Assembly (NCBI GenBank): GCA_949878745.1
Contig: CATLBH010000003.1
Location: forward strand, 1 to 64,000
Direction of reading: 5' to 3'
Length of the DNA: 64,000 bases
Source: an uncultured Ruminiclostridium sp.
Lineage (GTDB): Bacteria; Bacillota; Clostridia; Oscillospirales; Ruminococcaceae
Shown: positions 34,071 to 42,466 of the stretch, in pieces
How the letters are laid out: each line of letters opens with the position of its first letter
How positions within the stretch are numbered: position 1 is the stretch's first letter
Translations under genes and position numbers: made by a program
Notes under the pieces: generated by a model
Seen by the model: only the letters and a program-made list of their open reading frames with translations
Told to the model about the DNA's origin: nothing
Databases searched by the model: none

Positions 34071-34682
34071 TCATAACAGCGCCGTAAAAGGAATTTCGGT
34101 TAAAATTACCGTATCGTCCGTCCCCGAAGCCGAGGATACGGTATATTTTTCGGCGGCGAACAGATAAAAGGGGAAATCCTCGGTGTCCGCGGAGGTGAAA
34201 CCTTTGCTGAAACCCGTGCCGCTTTTTTTGACAAGGCTCTCTTTTTTACACCACAGTTCTCTTAAAAAGCGCTGCTTGTCCTTTGCGCTATTGAATTTTG
34301 CCAGTTCCCTTTCGCTGCAAATTCTCGGAGCTATATTTTCGTTTATCGATCGATTGTCCATAACGTCGACACCGACCTCGGCTCTTGACGCGGCGGCGGC
34401 AACGGCGGTTTTACAGTGACTTATGCTGAAAAAAACGTCAATATCAGAAAAATATGGCTTTCCGAATTTTCCGTATGTAAAGGGAGCGGTATCGGTCATA
34501 CCGAATCGCTCCGAAACGAGCTTTTGAAGCAGCAGATAGGAAAAGGCGCCCTCTGTTTTTCCCGAAAGGGTTTTTCCGCTAATATAATTCCCGCGCCATT
34601 GGGGGAGCCTTTCGGACGCGGCCGCGAGCTGCTTCTCGGTGATACCCTCGATAGGCGTCACATATATAAACGTTTCCGACAA
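34071..34682 (-). CDS. 4'-phosphopantetheinyl transferase, Sfp type
   Basis: This protein of about 203 residues should attach phosphopantetheine from CoA to carrier proteins. Motifs are the magnesium site VGVDVMDN and the catalytic WCKKESLVKKSGTGF. I prefer a TTG start at 34682, eight bases after GGAGG; the upstream ATG has no ribosome site. No NRPS or PKS genes are in the window, so it could serve fatty-acid ACP or distant clusters. It is convergent with the DtxR-type gene, with a six-base gap. Confidence 0.88.
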   Translation of the reverse strand: MSETFIYVTPIEGITEKQLAAASERLPQWRGNYISGKTLSGKTEGAFSYLLLQKLVSERFGMTDTAPFTYGKFGKPYFSDIDVFFSISHCKTAVAAAASRAEVGVDVMDNRSINENIAPRICSERELAKFNSAKDKQRFLRELWCKKESLVKKSGTGFSKGFTSADTEDFPFYLFAAEKYTVSSASGTDDTVILTEIPFTALL

Positions 34683-34758
34683 AGGGATACCTCCGTTTTT
34701 CACCGTATGAAAACGGCGTTTCAAAATTATTTTTCCGTATCAGGGACAATTGAGAAGG

Positions 34759-35673
34759 TTAAAGCGCGTCTATATCCGCTATTTCATAGCCTTCCTCCCG
34801 CCAGCGGTCTATTATGCCGCCCAAGGCTTTTGAATTGGCTTCGGATACTGCGTGAAGGAGGTAAATCGCCCCGCTGTGAACGGACTCCGTAACCGTTTTC
34901 AAGGCTTCGGAAGGGGCTGGCTGGCTGTCGGGATCCCAATCCTTGTAGGCGAAGCTCCAGAAAACGCTTGTGTAGCCCATGGATTCCATCTGAATAAGCG
35001 TTCTTTCGCTGAATTCGCCCATTGGAAAACGGAAAAGCTTCATTTCGTACCCAAAATTTTCCCTAACGTAATCGTGAAGGGTCATAACCTCTTTTTCCGT
35101 TTCCTCGGGAGAAAGGGAGGGGAAGCTGGGATGAGTATAGCTGTGGTTCCCCACCGTGTGCCCCTCCGCTATCATTCGCTTCACCAAATCGGGAGAGGAA
35201 ACGCAGTAATCGTAGGTCACAAAAAACGCCGCGTGAACCCCTTTTTCCTTGAGGGTATCGAGAATGGCGGCCGTGTGGCCGTTTTCATAGCCCTCGTCGA
35301 AGGTGAGAAAAACACGTTTTTCCTCGGAGGTATCGATAAAAAGGGCGGAGCGGCCTCCGTATTTCTCCTGAGCCTTTACGGCGTCTATCGGGCGGCCGAA
35401 ATCGTCTCTGTCGCGGCCGAGACCCCAGCCTATAAGTGTGTTGTCGGCGGAAACGGAATCGGCGATTGTGGGTAACATAACCCCTATCCTCTCCGCCTCG
35501 GCTTCGGCGGTTTTAAGTCCGTTTAAAGCGTCTTCGTCGGGTATACCTTCGGTTTCCCGAAGCGAGGCGCTTTCAGTTTCGCCGGGAGCGGCTCCGTTTT
35601 CGTCGAAGGCGCAGCCCGAAAGCAGTACGGCCGATAGAATGATAAAAGAAAGCGGCGCGGCTTTTATTTTCAT
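34759..35673 (-). CDS. Polysaccharide deacetylase lipoprotein (PdaA-like)
   Basis: This protein of about 304 residues has a signal peptide and lipobox LLSGC (Cys near 21), so it is anchored outside the membrane. Its NodB-type deacetylase domain has FLTFDEGYENGHT, HTVGNHSYTHPSFPSLS and LFRFPMGEFSERTL. The overall pattern (TFDxGYENG, RxPxGxFS, ...GxIxLLHAVS) follows PdaA-type N-acetylmuramic acid deacetylases, which act on peptidoglycan, for example in muramic-delta-lactam formation for spore cortex. The metal Asp position of classic NodB proteins reads Glu here. ATG 35673 follows GAAAGGATTG. Confidence 0.87.
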   Translation of the reverse strand: MKIKAAPLSFIILSAVLLSGCAFDENGAAPGETESASLRETEGIPDEDALNGLKTAEAEAERIGVMLPTIADSVSADNTLIGWGLGRDRDDFGRPIDAVKAQEKYGGRSALFIDTSEEKRVFLTFDEGYENGHTAAILDTLKEKGVHAAFFVTYDYCVSSPDLVKRMIAEGHTVGNHSYTHPSFPSLSPEETEKEVMTLHDYVRENFGYEMKLFRFPMGEFSERTLIQMESMGYTSVFWSFAYKDWDPDSQPAPSEALKTVTESVHSGAIYLLHAVSEANSKALGGIIDRWREEGYEIADIDAL

Positions 35674-35861
35674 AATAAACAATCCTTTCAGCTTAGGTTG
35701 GCAAGCTTTTTTTTATAAAATTACAAAGCCTGTATGTCAATATTTTGCTGAAAAAACGCTCTATTATGCTTTTTATACCGCTGTAAAATTATTCTTGTTT
35801 TTCAAAAAAAATGACCGAGGATCAGTCGGCCACTTATTTAGTTACTATTAGTCGCTCTTGG

Positions 35862-36110
35862 TTACTCTTCGCCGAGATAATTTCTGACCAAGGACTGAAG
35901 CAGTTCGTCGCGGTCAATATGTCTTATAAGACTGCGCGCGTTTTTATAGGTGGTAATATAAGTAGGATCCTCGGAAAGAATATATCCCACAAGCTGATTT
36001 ATGGGGTTGTAGCCCTTTTCCTTCAAAGCCTCGTAAACTGTGCAAAGTATCTCCTTCATTTCGGATTCGCGCTCATCGCGCACCGAAAAGGTCATTGTTT
36101 TTTCGTGCAT
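35862..36110 (-). CDS. ireB: IreB-family regulatory phosphoprotein (UPF0297)
   Basis: This 82-residue protein matches IreB/YrzL, a small substrate of the PASTA Ser/Thr kinase IreK that affects cephalosporin tolerance in Enterococcus. The conserved core [34 protein letters not shown] and the Arg-rich [18 protein letters not shown] are intact. In many Firmicutes it precedes yrrK (ruvX) and a DUF1292 gene, but here it is a lone gene. The ribosome site is GAGGGAATAC. Confidence 0.92.
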   Translation of the reverse strand: MHEKTMTFSVRDERESEMKEILCTVYEALKEKGYNPINQLVGYILSEDPTYITTYKNARSLIRHIDRDELLQSLVRNYLGEE

Positions 36111-36127
36111 TGTATTCCCTCCTGACT

Positions 36128-36618
36128 GACGAAGAAAATTTCGTATGAGAGTTTTCGCGCCGGAATAAATTGTAAATCCCTGTTTTCGGCTCCGAAAAAG
36201 AATGTTCCCGCGATTTTCTCTTTTCGTTCAACGAGGGTACGCTCTCATACACGTTACATTATACACTAAAATTGATTTGGTTACAAGTCTTTTTGGAAAA
36301 AAATTTATTATACGTGTTGAATTGGGGATAATATCTTTGGGCGGGCGAAAGGTTTCGGCATAGCATGCTAAAAAAAAGTCACGTTTTTTAGGAAATATCA
36401 CTATTGCATTTAGCGGCCTTCACTGGTATAATTATATTGATAAATTATACTATATGCTTATTGAAATTTTTTACTTAAAAAATGCTTACATAAAAAATGT
36501 CAGCGGCAAAAATACCCGCAATACGCGTATATTGTCGCGCTTTTTTCATTTAAAGCGCACCTTATATCAATGACCCTCGGCAAGCATTACCGGTTAAGCA
36601 GCTCTTTGGAGGTTAATT
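36128..36618. other. Intergenic leader region between ireB and the DivIVA-like gene
   Basis: About 490 AT-rich bases without a credible ORF. It contains divergent promoter space for ireB and a good plus-strand promoter at 36404-36432. The untranslated leader after it is ~180 bases and includes an ACTTAAAAAATG/CATAAAAAATG-like duplication (36472-36500). No riboswitch pattern was recognised. Confidence 0.55.
36404..36432 (+). promoter_or_regulatory. Promoter of the DivIVA-like gene
   Basis: TTGCAT (36404-36409) and TATAAT (36427-36432) are 17 bases apart. Confidence 0.7.
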
Positions 36619-38142
36619 ATGGCGTCATCAAAAAAAGTTCCCGGTTCGGAATCAAACGGCGGTTTTAAAACGGTTACCTTCGGCTTCGATAAAAACGATG
36701 TTAATATGTACATCGCAAATCTGAGACGAAAAATGAAGACAATGGAGGAGGAATTCCAGCAGAAGCTCTCCTCCGCTCTCGAAAATCCCGCCGCCTCCAG
36801 CGACGCGCTGAATCATGAACGCGAGGTAATACGCGCCGAAACGGAAAAGCTGTGGGGGGAAAAGCTGAGCGAGCGCAATCAGATTTTAAAACAGCAGCAG
36901 GATCGTATAAACGAGCTGGAGGACGAGCTGAGAATGAGCAAGGAGAAGATTGCCTCCCTTCGCACACAGCTTTCGGCGGCCACCTCCGAAAACAATTCCG
37001 ACGGAGTAATAAGAGCGCGCGCCGCCAAGGCGTATATGCAGTTTACCAGAGAGCTTCGCTTTATAAGCGGCTCTGTGGAAAAAACCCTTCAGGAAATGGA
37101 ACAGCGCTGGAAAGGCGATTTTTTTGAAAGCGCCGTGAACATCGCGACGGAAAGCGACGGGCAGAATTTTGAGGAAGAAAGCGCTTTATCCGAAAAGAAC
37201 CCCGCTCAAAGGGACATTAGCGATGGAAACATTCCTTTCGGCGAAGACTTCGGCGGAACTGATAATACCGACTTTGAAGAGGAGACGGAAAATGAGGGGA
37301 AATCTCTTTCAAAGACCGTTTCCGAACCGATAAGGGAGCCTTTGCCGGAAAAATCGAAGCGGGATATCGGAAATTACTCCGAGCGATATGCCGACAAAAA
37401 AGTTTTTGGGTCGGTTCCTCACGAATTTGTTTCCGAAGCGCCCGAAAAAGACGCGGTGCAAACCGCTTACGAACAAACGGCCGAGGCTGCGCCCAAATAC
37501 AGTGAGCCTGCTCCCAAGCAAACGGGAAAGGAATTTGAAGGCTTCGGCGAGCTTCTCGCCGACGAGGGCGAACCCGTTTATTCGCCGAGGATTTCACCCT
37601 CGAAAAGGGAAGAGAAAAAAGCGCCCGATCACAGGCAGTATGCCGCCGAATTCAATATGGACGACGATCTAAGCTCTTTGCTGGCCGACGAGCCCGACAA
37701 CGGAAAGATATCCGACGACGAGTTTGAAAAGCTTCTTACCCCGACGACAGCCGAAAACGAGTTTTTTATCACGGAAAACGAAAGAAAGGCCATTAAAGGC
37801 GACGATCTGGACGCGCTTACGCTGTCCGACATTGTTATAAATCCCGGCGAAATCAAAGAGGATCTGGGAGAAATGCTTAAGGAACGGGAAGAGGAGGAGC
37901 TTGACGCCTTTAAGGAAATGTTCGTTACGGCGGCGGACGAAAGCGAAAGAAGCGACGGCCTCGGTATATCAGCGGAAAACGTTGAGGCGGGCATGGAGTT
38001 GGCGGGGTTTCCCCGAAAGGAAAAAACGGACGGAGGAAACGGCGGAAAGAACGAGGATTTGTTTGACTTTTCTTTTCTCGCCGCAGAAGCCGACGACGAG
38101 GACGATATGAGCACGGACGCATCCTTTAACGGTATGCTTTAA
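36619..38142 (+). CDS. DivIVA-like coiled-coil protein with acidic disordered C-terminus
   Basis: This 507-residue protein starts with a short tail, then GGFKTVTFGFDKNDVNMYI, which resembles the lipid-binding head of DivIVA/GpsB-type proteins. A coiled coil (about 35-130: NLRRKMKTMEEEFQQKL, QDRINELEDELRMSKEKIAS) and a second helical segment to ~180 follow. The last ~310 residues are Glu/Asp/Ser/Pro-rich and probably disordered, with recurrent short motifs such as GELLADEGEP and LSSLLADEPD. It may mark cell poles or septa or act as a scaffold. The function is inferred from the head motif only. The fumarase subunit gene starts 18 bases downstream. Confidence 0.8.
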   Translation: MASSKKVPGSESNGGFKTVTFGFDKNDVNMYIANLRRKMKTMEEEFQQKLSSALENPAASSDALNHEREVIRAETEKLWGEKLSERNQILKQQQDRINELEDELRMSKEKIASLRTQLSAATSENNSDGVIRARAAKAYMQFTRELRFISGSVEKTLQEMEQRWKGDFFESAVNIATESDGQNFEEESALSEKNPAQRDISDGNIPFGEDFGGTDNTDFEEETENEGKSLSKTVSEPIREPLPEKSKRDIGNYSERYADKKVFGSVPHEFVSEAPEKDAVQTAYEQTAEAAPKYSEPAPKQTGKEFEGFGELLADEGEPVYSPRISPSKREEKKAPDHRQYAAEFNMDDDLSSLLADEPDNGKISDDEFEKLLTPTTAENEFFITENERKAIKGDDLDALTLSDIVINPGEIKEDLGEMLKEREEEELDAFKEMFVTAADESERSDGLGISAENVEAGMELAGFPRKEKTDGGNGGKNEDLFDFSFLAAEADDEDDMSTDASFNGML

Positions 38143-38160
38143 GAAAGGATCTGCAAATAA

Positions 38161-38724
38161 ATGAAAGCTGATACGGATGAACTTGCAAAAATTGCTCCCG
38201 AATTAAAAGCGGGAGACAAGGTAGAACTCAGCGGATTTATATATACGGGACGCGACGCGGCTCACAAGCGGTTTTTTCAGCTTCTGAACGAGGGGAAGCC
38301 GCTTCCCTTTCTCATTGAAAACGCCGCGATATATTACGCGGGTCCCACCGGTACCAAGGAAGGAATGGCCATAGGCTCCTGCGGCCCCACCACCTCCGGA
38401 AGAATGGATCCCTACGCTCCGAGGCTTCTGGACATGGGACTCAAGGCGATGATAGGCAAGGGAGAGAGAAGCGAAGAGGTTTCCCGTGCGATAGTACGAA
38501 ACGGGGCGGTATACTTTTGCGCGATAGGCGGCGCGGGAGCGCTGGCGTGTAAATGTATCGAAAGCTGCGAAGTCATTGCCTTTGAGGACTTAGGCTGTGA
38601 AAGCGTTAAAAAACTATTTATCCGAAATTTTCCCCTGATAGTCGCCATAGACTGCCACGGAGGAAACTTATTTAAAACGGGACGTGAAGCCTATATGCGA
38701 CAGGCAGTCACTGTAAATACATAG
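38161..38724 (+). CDS. Fumarate hydratase (class I) beta subunit / C-terminal domain
   Basis: This 187-residue subunit of the iron-sulfur fumarase/L-tartrate dehydratase type interconverts fumarate and malate. Family signatures are YAGPTGTKEGMAIGSCGPTT, SGRMDPYAPRLLDMGLKAMI, AVYFCAIGGAGALACK and the Asp/His tail PLIVAIDCHGG. The alpha subunit carrying the [4Fe-4S] cluster is normally adjacent but is not in this window, so it must be elsewhere. The gene lies close behind the DivIVA-like gene. Tartrate dehydratase is a possible alternative. Confidence 0.88.
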   Translation: MKADTDELAKIAPELKAGDKVELSGFIYTGRDAAHKRFFQLLNEGKPLPFLIENAAIYYAGPTGTKEGMAIGSCGPTTSGRMDPYAPRLLDMGLKAMIGKGERSEEVSRAIVRNGAVYFCAIGGAGALACKCIESCEVIAFEDLGCESVKKLFIRNFPLIVAIDCHGGNLFKTGREAYMRQAVTVNT

Positions 38725-38803
38725 CAATAAAGTAAATAATTCATAATTTTTTTATTACATTTGTGGTAAAACTAACAAAATTTAACAATATTTTATATTT
38801 TAG

Positions 38804-38832
38804 TTGACTCCGCATACATTTAGTGTTATAAT
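38804..38832 (+). promoter_or_regulatory. Promoter of the sigma-factor gene
   Basis: TTGACT (38804-38809) and TATAAT (38827-38832) are 17 bases apart, so the sigma gene itself appears to be read by the housekeeping sigma factor. Confidence 0.75.
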
Positions 38833-38856
38833 TTAGACTACCGAAGGGGAATCGGA

Positions 38857-39432
38857 ATGACCGATGAACAACTTTTGCTGGATGCTGCCAAAGCCGAAGA
38901 GGAAGGCGTAACGTCCGAACATAACCAGTATACCGCATTGCTTATTCGCAGATATATGCCGATGATAAAGGCAAAAGCGTACTGCTTTAAGAATTCTTGC
39001 GTTGAATGCGACGATCTGGTATCTGAAGGTTTTTTGGGACTCTTGTCCGCCATAAGATCGTATAATCCCGAAAAGGGTTCTTTTGCCGCATTCGCTTCCG
39101 CCTGTATTTCCAACAAGATGCGCTCGGCGGCGAAAAGCTCCGCTAATTCCCTTTTATCGATGCCGCTTGACGAATCGTTTCTCGAAGAGATAAGCGACGG
39201 AAATCCCGCGACAGAGGATCTGATAATATTGAAAGAGCAAAACAACGAAATGCTGAAGCAGGTGGACGAGCTTCTCTCCGAAAGAGAACGAGAGGTGTTT
39301 TATTTGTACATTTCTGCGTACAGCTACACTCAGATCGCCGAAAAGCTGGGAATATCCACCAAAGCGGTGGATAACGCGATTACAAGGGCAAAAGCAAAGC
39401 TGCGCAATTGCTTTAAGGACATGGAGCAATGA
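38857..39432 (+). CDS. RNA polymerase sigma factor, sigma-70 family (SigH-like)
   Basis: This 191-residue alternative sigma factor has region 2 with YMPMIKAKAYCFKNSCVECD, DLVSEGFLGLLSAIRSYNPE and FAAFASACISNKMRSA. Region 4 has LSEREREVFYLYISAYSYTQ and the HTH IAEKLGISTKAVDNAITRAK. Region 3 is minimal. Length and sequence fit the SigH/Spo0H-like branch common in Clostridia. No anti-sigma gene is adjacent. The ribosome site is GAAGGGGAA. Confidence 0.88.
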   Translation: MTDEQLLLDAAKAEEEGVTSEHNQYTALLIRRYMPMIKAKAYCFKNSCVECDDLVSEGFLGLLSAIRSYNPEKGSFAAFASACISNKMRSAAKSSANSLLSMPLDESFLEEISDGNPATEDLIILKEQNNEMLKQVDELLSEREREVFYLYISAYSYTQIAEKLGISTKAVDNAITRAKAKLRNCFKDMEQ

Positions 39433-39573
39433 TTTTTCATTTTTCCGACAAATAGAAGTCTGTTTATATCATGCAGTGATAAATCTGCTTTTTCGGAAAA
39501 GCGTTTAATGCTGATCCCGCTTGTTTTTGTTTTATTTATATTAGGGAACAGATTTTGATTGCTCCTTTTATAT

Positions 39574-39648
39574 GACCGGGTAGCTTAAGTTAAAGAGCGT
39601 TGTTTATTCATTTATTCAAAGGTGTCGGTTCGAATCCGTCCGAGGTCG
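39574..39648 (+). tRNA. tRNA-like degenerate sequence (possible pseudo-tRNA)
   Basis: The stretch begins GACCGGGTAGCTTAAGTTAA and contains a D-arm (GCTT/GAGC), TA at positions 8-9, a T-arm GTCGGTTCGAATCCGTC with the TTCGAAT loop, and a 3' acceptor side CGAGGTC. Four of seven outer acceptor pairs form, with a further inner pair. The segment that should be the anticodon arm (TTGTTTATTCATTTATTCAA) does not fold into a 5-bp stem, and no CCA is encoded. It looks like a decayed or rearranged tRNA gene, not a working one. It lies just upstream of the zinc-ribbon gene. Confidence 0.35.
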
Positions 39649-39675
39649 GAAAATTTTTATGCGAGGTATAACAAA

Positions 39676-39948
39676 ATGTACGAAGACAAAACACTTATTT
39701 GCAAAGACTGCGGAGCTGAATTTGTTTTTACGGCGGGCGAGCAGGAATTTTATGCTGAAAAGGGTTTCGTAAATGAGCCTCAGCGCTGTAAGGCATGCCG
39801 TGACGCAAGAAAGAACGCGGGCAGAAGCAAGGAAATGTTTACTGCCGTTTGCGCCGCTTGCGGCGGAGAAGCCAAGGTTCCTTTCCAGCCCCGTGATGAC
39901 AGACCTGTATATTGCAGTGAGTGCTTCGCAAAGCAGAAGGGTGAATAA
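39676..39948 (+). CDS. Zinc-ribbon protein (probable zinc-binding domain pair)
   Basis: This small protein of 90 residues has two Cys4 zinc-binding units: CKDCGAEFVF...CKACRDAR and CAACGGEAKVPF...CSECFAKQ. This matches a widespread Clostridia family of 'zinc-ribbon domain' proteins with the consensus 'DKTL.CKDCG.EF.FT..EQ.F...KG..N.P.RCK.CR'. The function is unknown; nucleic-acid or protein binding is usual for such ribbons. I chose ATG 39676 behind GAGGT, because longer frames run through the tRNA-like sequence. Confidence 0.85.
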   Translation: MYEDKTLICKDCGAEFVFTAGEQEFYAEKGFVNEPQRCKACRDARKNAGRSKEMFTAVCAACGGEAKVPFQPRDDRPVYCSECFAKQKGE

Positions 39949-40030
39949 CATTTTCTTATCACTCTCTCACCACCCTGAGCCATAACCTTTTTTAAGTTAT
40001 GCAGCGTTGAAAGACGTTTTAGGGTAGTAG

Positions 40031-40153
40031 CGCTTTGTAGAACCTGTCTTCACAAGATATTGTACGCTTCTTTTCGGCAAATTTTGCCGAGGACTGCGTC
40101 AAAATTCCTTGAAATACGCGCACATATCTTGTGAAGACAGGTTCTACAAAGCG
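40031..40153. repeat. AGAACCTG-type element with perfect 30-bp terminal inverted repeats
   Basis: Positions 40031-40060 (CGCTTTGTAGAACCTGTCTT plus CACAAGATAT) are the exact reverse complement of 40124-40153. The 63-bp centre contains CGGCAAATTTTGCCG, itself palindromic. It belongs by its AGAACCTGT...ACAGGTTCT ends to the family at 15471 and 50507. Confidence 0.85.
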
Positions 40154-40155
40154 TA

Positions 40156-40192
40156 AAACAGCTTGACCGAAATCGGTCAAGCTGTTTTTTTC
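40156..40192. terminator. Bidirectional terminator (zinc-ribbon / rubrerythrin)
   Basis: AAACAGCTTGACCGA and TCGGTCAAGCTGTTT form a near-perfect stem followed by TTTTTTC on the plus strand and by an A-rich stretch at the other side. The two genes converge here. Confidence 0.85.
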
Positions 40193-40283
40193 GGTGAATT
40201 TTTACAAAAACGCGCCGTCTTTTATTTGTCCGTTTTATGGGATAGAAACAAAAATGTAACGCAAAAAAATTTATCTGTACGTT

Positions 40284-40826
40284 TTATTGTACTTTTCCGC
40301 ATTTTACCTCAAAGTATGACTGCTTTTTCTTACATACGGGGCACACAAGGGGCGCGGTTTTTCCCGTGTGGAGATGGCCGCAGTTACGACATACCCAAAC
40401 CACTTCCCCGTCTTTCGTGAACACCTTTCCGCCGTTAAGCTGTTCAAGGAAGCAATTGTATCTGGCTTCATGATCCTTTTCAATGGCGGCCACCATATCA
40501 AACAAAACGGCGATATTGTCGAAGCCTTCCTGTCTGGCGGTTTTCGCGAAATCCGCGTACATTTCCGTCCATTCGTAGTGTTCCCCTCCCGCCGCGTTCT
40601 CAAGAGCCGAAGCAGTATTCTGAGGTATTCCGTCGCTCATAAGGGACAGCCACAGCTCGGCGTGAGCGCGTTCGTTATGGGCGGTGATGTCAAAAATGTC
40701 GCCTATTTGTTCGTAGCCTTCTTTTCGGGCAAGTTCGGCGTAAATGTTGTATTTGTTACGCGCCTGACTTTCACCTATAAAAGCGGTTTTTAAATTATCC
40801 AGAGTTTTTGAGCCTTCAAGCTGCAT
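40284..40826 (-). CDS. rbr: Rubrerythrin
   Basis: This 180-residue non-heme iron protein reduces hydrogen peroxide in anaerobes. The N-terminal four-helix di-iron domain shows [30 protein letters not shown] and [11 protein letters not shown] with ExxH ligands. The C-terminal rubredoxin-like domain has [20 protein letters not shown]. It is complete and cytoplasmic. Its ribosome site AAAGGAAGG lies inside a 14-bp stem (40829-40873), which may affect translation. It converges on the zinc-ribbon gene. Confidence 0.95.
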   Translation of the reverse strand: MQLEGSKTLDNLKTAFIGESQARNKYNIYAELARKEGYEQIGDIFDITAHNERAHAELWLSLMSDGIPQNTASALENAAGGEHYEWTEMYADFAKTARQEGFDNIAVLFDMVAAIEKDHEARYNCFLEQLNGGKVFTKDGEVVWVCRNCGHLHTGKTAPLVCPVCKKKQSYFEVKCGKVQ

Positions 40827-40828
40827 AA

Positions 40829-40873
40829 AAACACCTTCCTTTCGCTTTTATTATGCGCAAAAGGAAGGTGTTT
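40829..40873 (-). promoter_or_regulatory. 14-bp hairpin covering the rubrerythrin ribosome site
   Basis: AAACACCTTCCTTT (40829-40842) is the exact complement of AAAGGAAGGTGTTT (40860-40873). On the transcribed minus strand the second arm contains the AAGGAAGG ribosome site and is followed by TTTATG. The same structure could act as a terminator for the upstream flavoprotein gene, which ends ten bases away. Confidence 0.65.
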
Positions 40874-40882
40874 ATTCATATA

Positions 40883-42466
40883 TTATATCTTCTCCAAAAT
40901 CGCTATGGCGCAGCGTATTCCGTCCACCGCCGAGGAAACGATTCCTCCCGCATAGCCCGCGCCCTCGCCGCAGGGGTAAAGCCCCTTAAGGGACACGCTT
41001 TCAAGGCTTTCGCCCCTTGTGATTCTCACCGGGGAGGAGCTTCTGGTTTCGGGACCGATCAATACCGCTTCGACATCACCGAAGCAGGATATTTTTCGGG
41101 CAAACATCGGCAAGGCGCGTTTGACGGATTCCACCGCGTATTCGGGCAGGTATTCCCTTGGATCCACGTATACGGTACCGGGAAGATAAGTGGGCTTCAC
41201 CTTTCCCGTTTCAAAAGCCGAAACGCTTCCCAAAAGCTTTCCCACTGTAGTACAGGGAGCAAGGTATTTTCCGCCGGCCTTAAAAAAGGCGGCTTTTTCT
41301 ATCTCTTTTTGAAGCTCCGCTCCCGCCAGGGGGGAGGGGTCGGCGAAATCCTCCGGAGTTATGCCCACCAGAATAGCGCTGTTGGCATTTTCACCGCTTC
41401 GGCTGTAGTAGCTCATTCCGTTGGTGACTATGGTTTCCTTTTCGGAGGCGGAAGCCACCACCTGTCCCCCGGGGCACATACAGAAGGTGTAAACCCCTCT
41501 TCCGTCTTCCAGATGTACCGCCAGACGGTAGTCGGCGGGGGGGAGCAGATCAAGGGGGACGTTTTCGCCGTACATGGAGCGGTTCAGATCGGTTTGAAGG
41601 TGCTCGATTCTCATTCCAACGGAAAAGGCCTTTTGTTCCACCGTTATTCCCTTATTCAGGAGCAGTCGGAAGATATCTCTTGCGCTGTGTCCCGAGGCCA
41701 GAACAAGGTTATTTGTTTCAAGGGTTTGTTTTTCCCCGTTTTTTACGTAGGTACAGGAGGAAAGCTTTCCTTGGGCGGCTTCAAAATCGCACAGCTTGGC
41801 GCCGAACAGCACTTCCCCGCCTAAGGACTTTATTTTTTCCCTTATGTTTTTTACGGTAACAAGAAGCTTGTCGGTACCTATGTGAGGTTTGGCTTGATAC
41901 AGGATTTCGGGGGGAGCGCCGCAGTCGGCCAATTCCTTAAGCACCGTGCGGATAAGTGGGCTATGAGTGCCCGTGTTCAGCTTTCCGTCGGAAAAAGCGC
42001 CCGCGCCGCCCTCTCCGAACTGAACGTTGCACTCCTCGTCGAGAATTCCGCTCTTCCAGAAGAGGTCGGTTTTTTTCTTGCGGCTGTCCGCGTCCTCTCC
42101 TCTTTCCAGAACTATCGGCCTTGCGCCCGCTTTTGCGAGGATAAGGGCGGCAAATATTCCCGCGGGGCCGAAGCCCGTTACCACAGGGCGGGTTTTAAGG
42201 CCGCTTTTGGGTACGGAAAGGGGGGAGAAGGGGATGTATTTTTCGGTATTTCCGTATTTTTTCAGGACGGCGTTTTCGTTTTTTACTTCCGCCGCCACGG
42301 TCAGCACGTAATGTATGTCGTTTTTCTTTCGGGCGTCGAGGGACTTTTTCAGTATAATTATGCTTTTTATGTCCTCCGCTCTTTGACCGATTGCTTTAGC
42401 GGCGATTTTTTTTATGGTGTTTTCGTTATGGTTAAGGGGAAGGGACAAAGAGTTTATTTTTATCAT
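40883..42466 (-). CDS. FAD-dependent dehydrogenase, COG2509 type
   Basis: This 527-residue uncharacterised flavoprotein has an N-terminal ~95-residue alpha/beta domain (IKSIIILKKSLDARKKNDI), then an FAD Rossmann motif VVTGFGPAGIFAALILAKAG. The segments ECNVQFGEGGAGAFSDGKLN, LASGHSARDIFRLLLNKGI and LYPCGEGAGYAGGIVSSAVD are characteristic of this family. The redox partner and substrate are unknown. Its ATG overlaps the TGA of the upstream zinc-finger gene (ATGA), so the two are translationally coupled. It is one of two FAD oxidoreductases around that small gene. Confidence 0.88.
   Translation of the reverse strand: MIKINSLSLPLNHNENTIKKIAAKAIGQRAEDIKSIIILKKSLDARKKNDIHYVLTVAAEVKNENAVLKKYGNTEKYIPFSPLSVPKSGLKTRPVVTGFGPAGIFAALILAKAGARPIVLERGEDADSRKKKTDLFWKSGILDEECNVQFGEGGAGAFSDGKLNTGTHSPLIRTVLKELADCGAPPEILYQAKPHIGTDKLLVTVKNIREKIKSLGGEVLFGAKLCDFEAAQGKLSSCTYVKNGEKQTLETNNLVLASGHSARDIFRLLLNKGITVEQKAFSVGMRIEHLQTDLNRSMYGENVPLDLLPPADYRLAVHLEDGRGVYTFCMCPGGQVVASASEKETIVTNGMSYYSRSGENANSAILVGITPEDFADPSPLAGAELQKEIEKAAFFKAGGKYLAPCTTVGKLLGSVSAFETGKVKPTYLPGTVYVDPREYLPEYAVESVKRALPMFARKISCFGDVEAVLIGPETRSSSPVRITRGESLESVSLKGLYPCGEGAGYAGGIVSSAVDGIRCAIAILEKI

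Noticed and set aside
34071-34682. PPTase as a marker of a natural-product cluster
   Set aside because: No NRPS, PKS or carrier-protein genes occur in the window, so there is no support for a biosynthetic cluster here.
40853-41824. 323-codon plus-strand ORF opposite the COG2509 flavoprotein
   Set aside because: It is an antisense shadow starting inside the rubrerythrin leader, with no family features.
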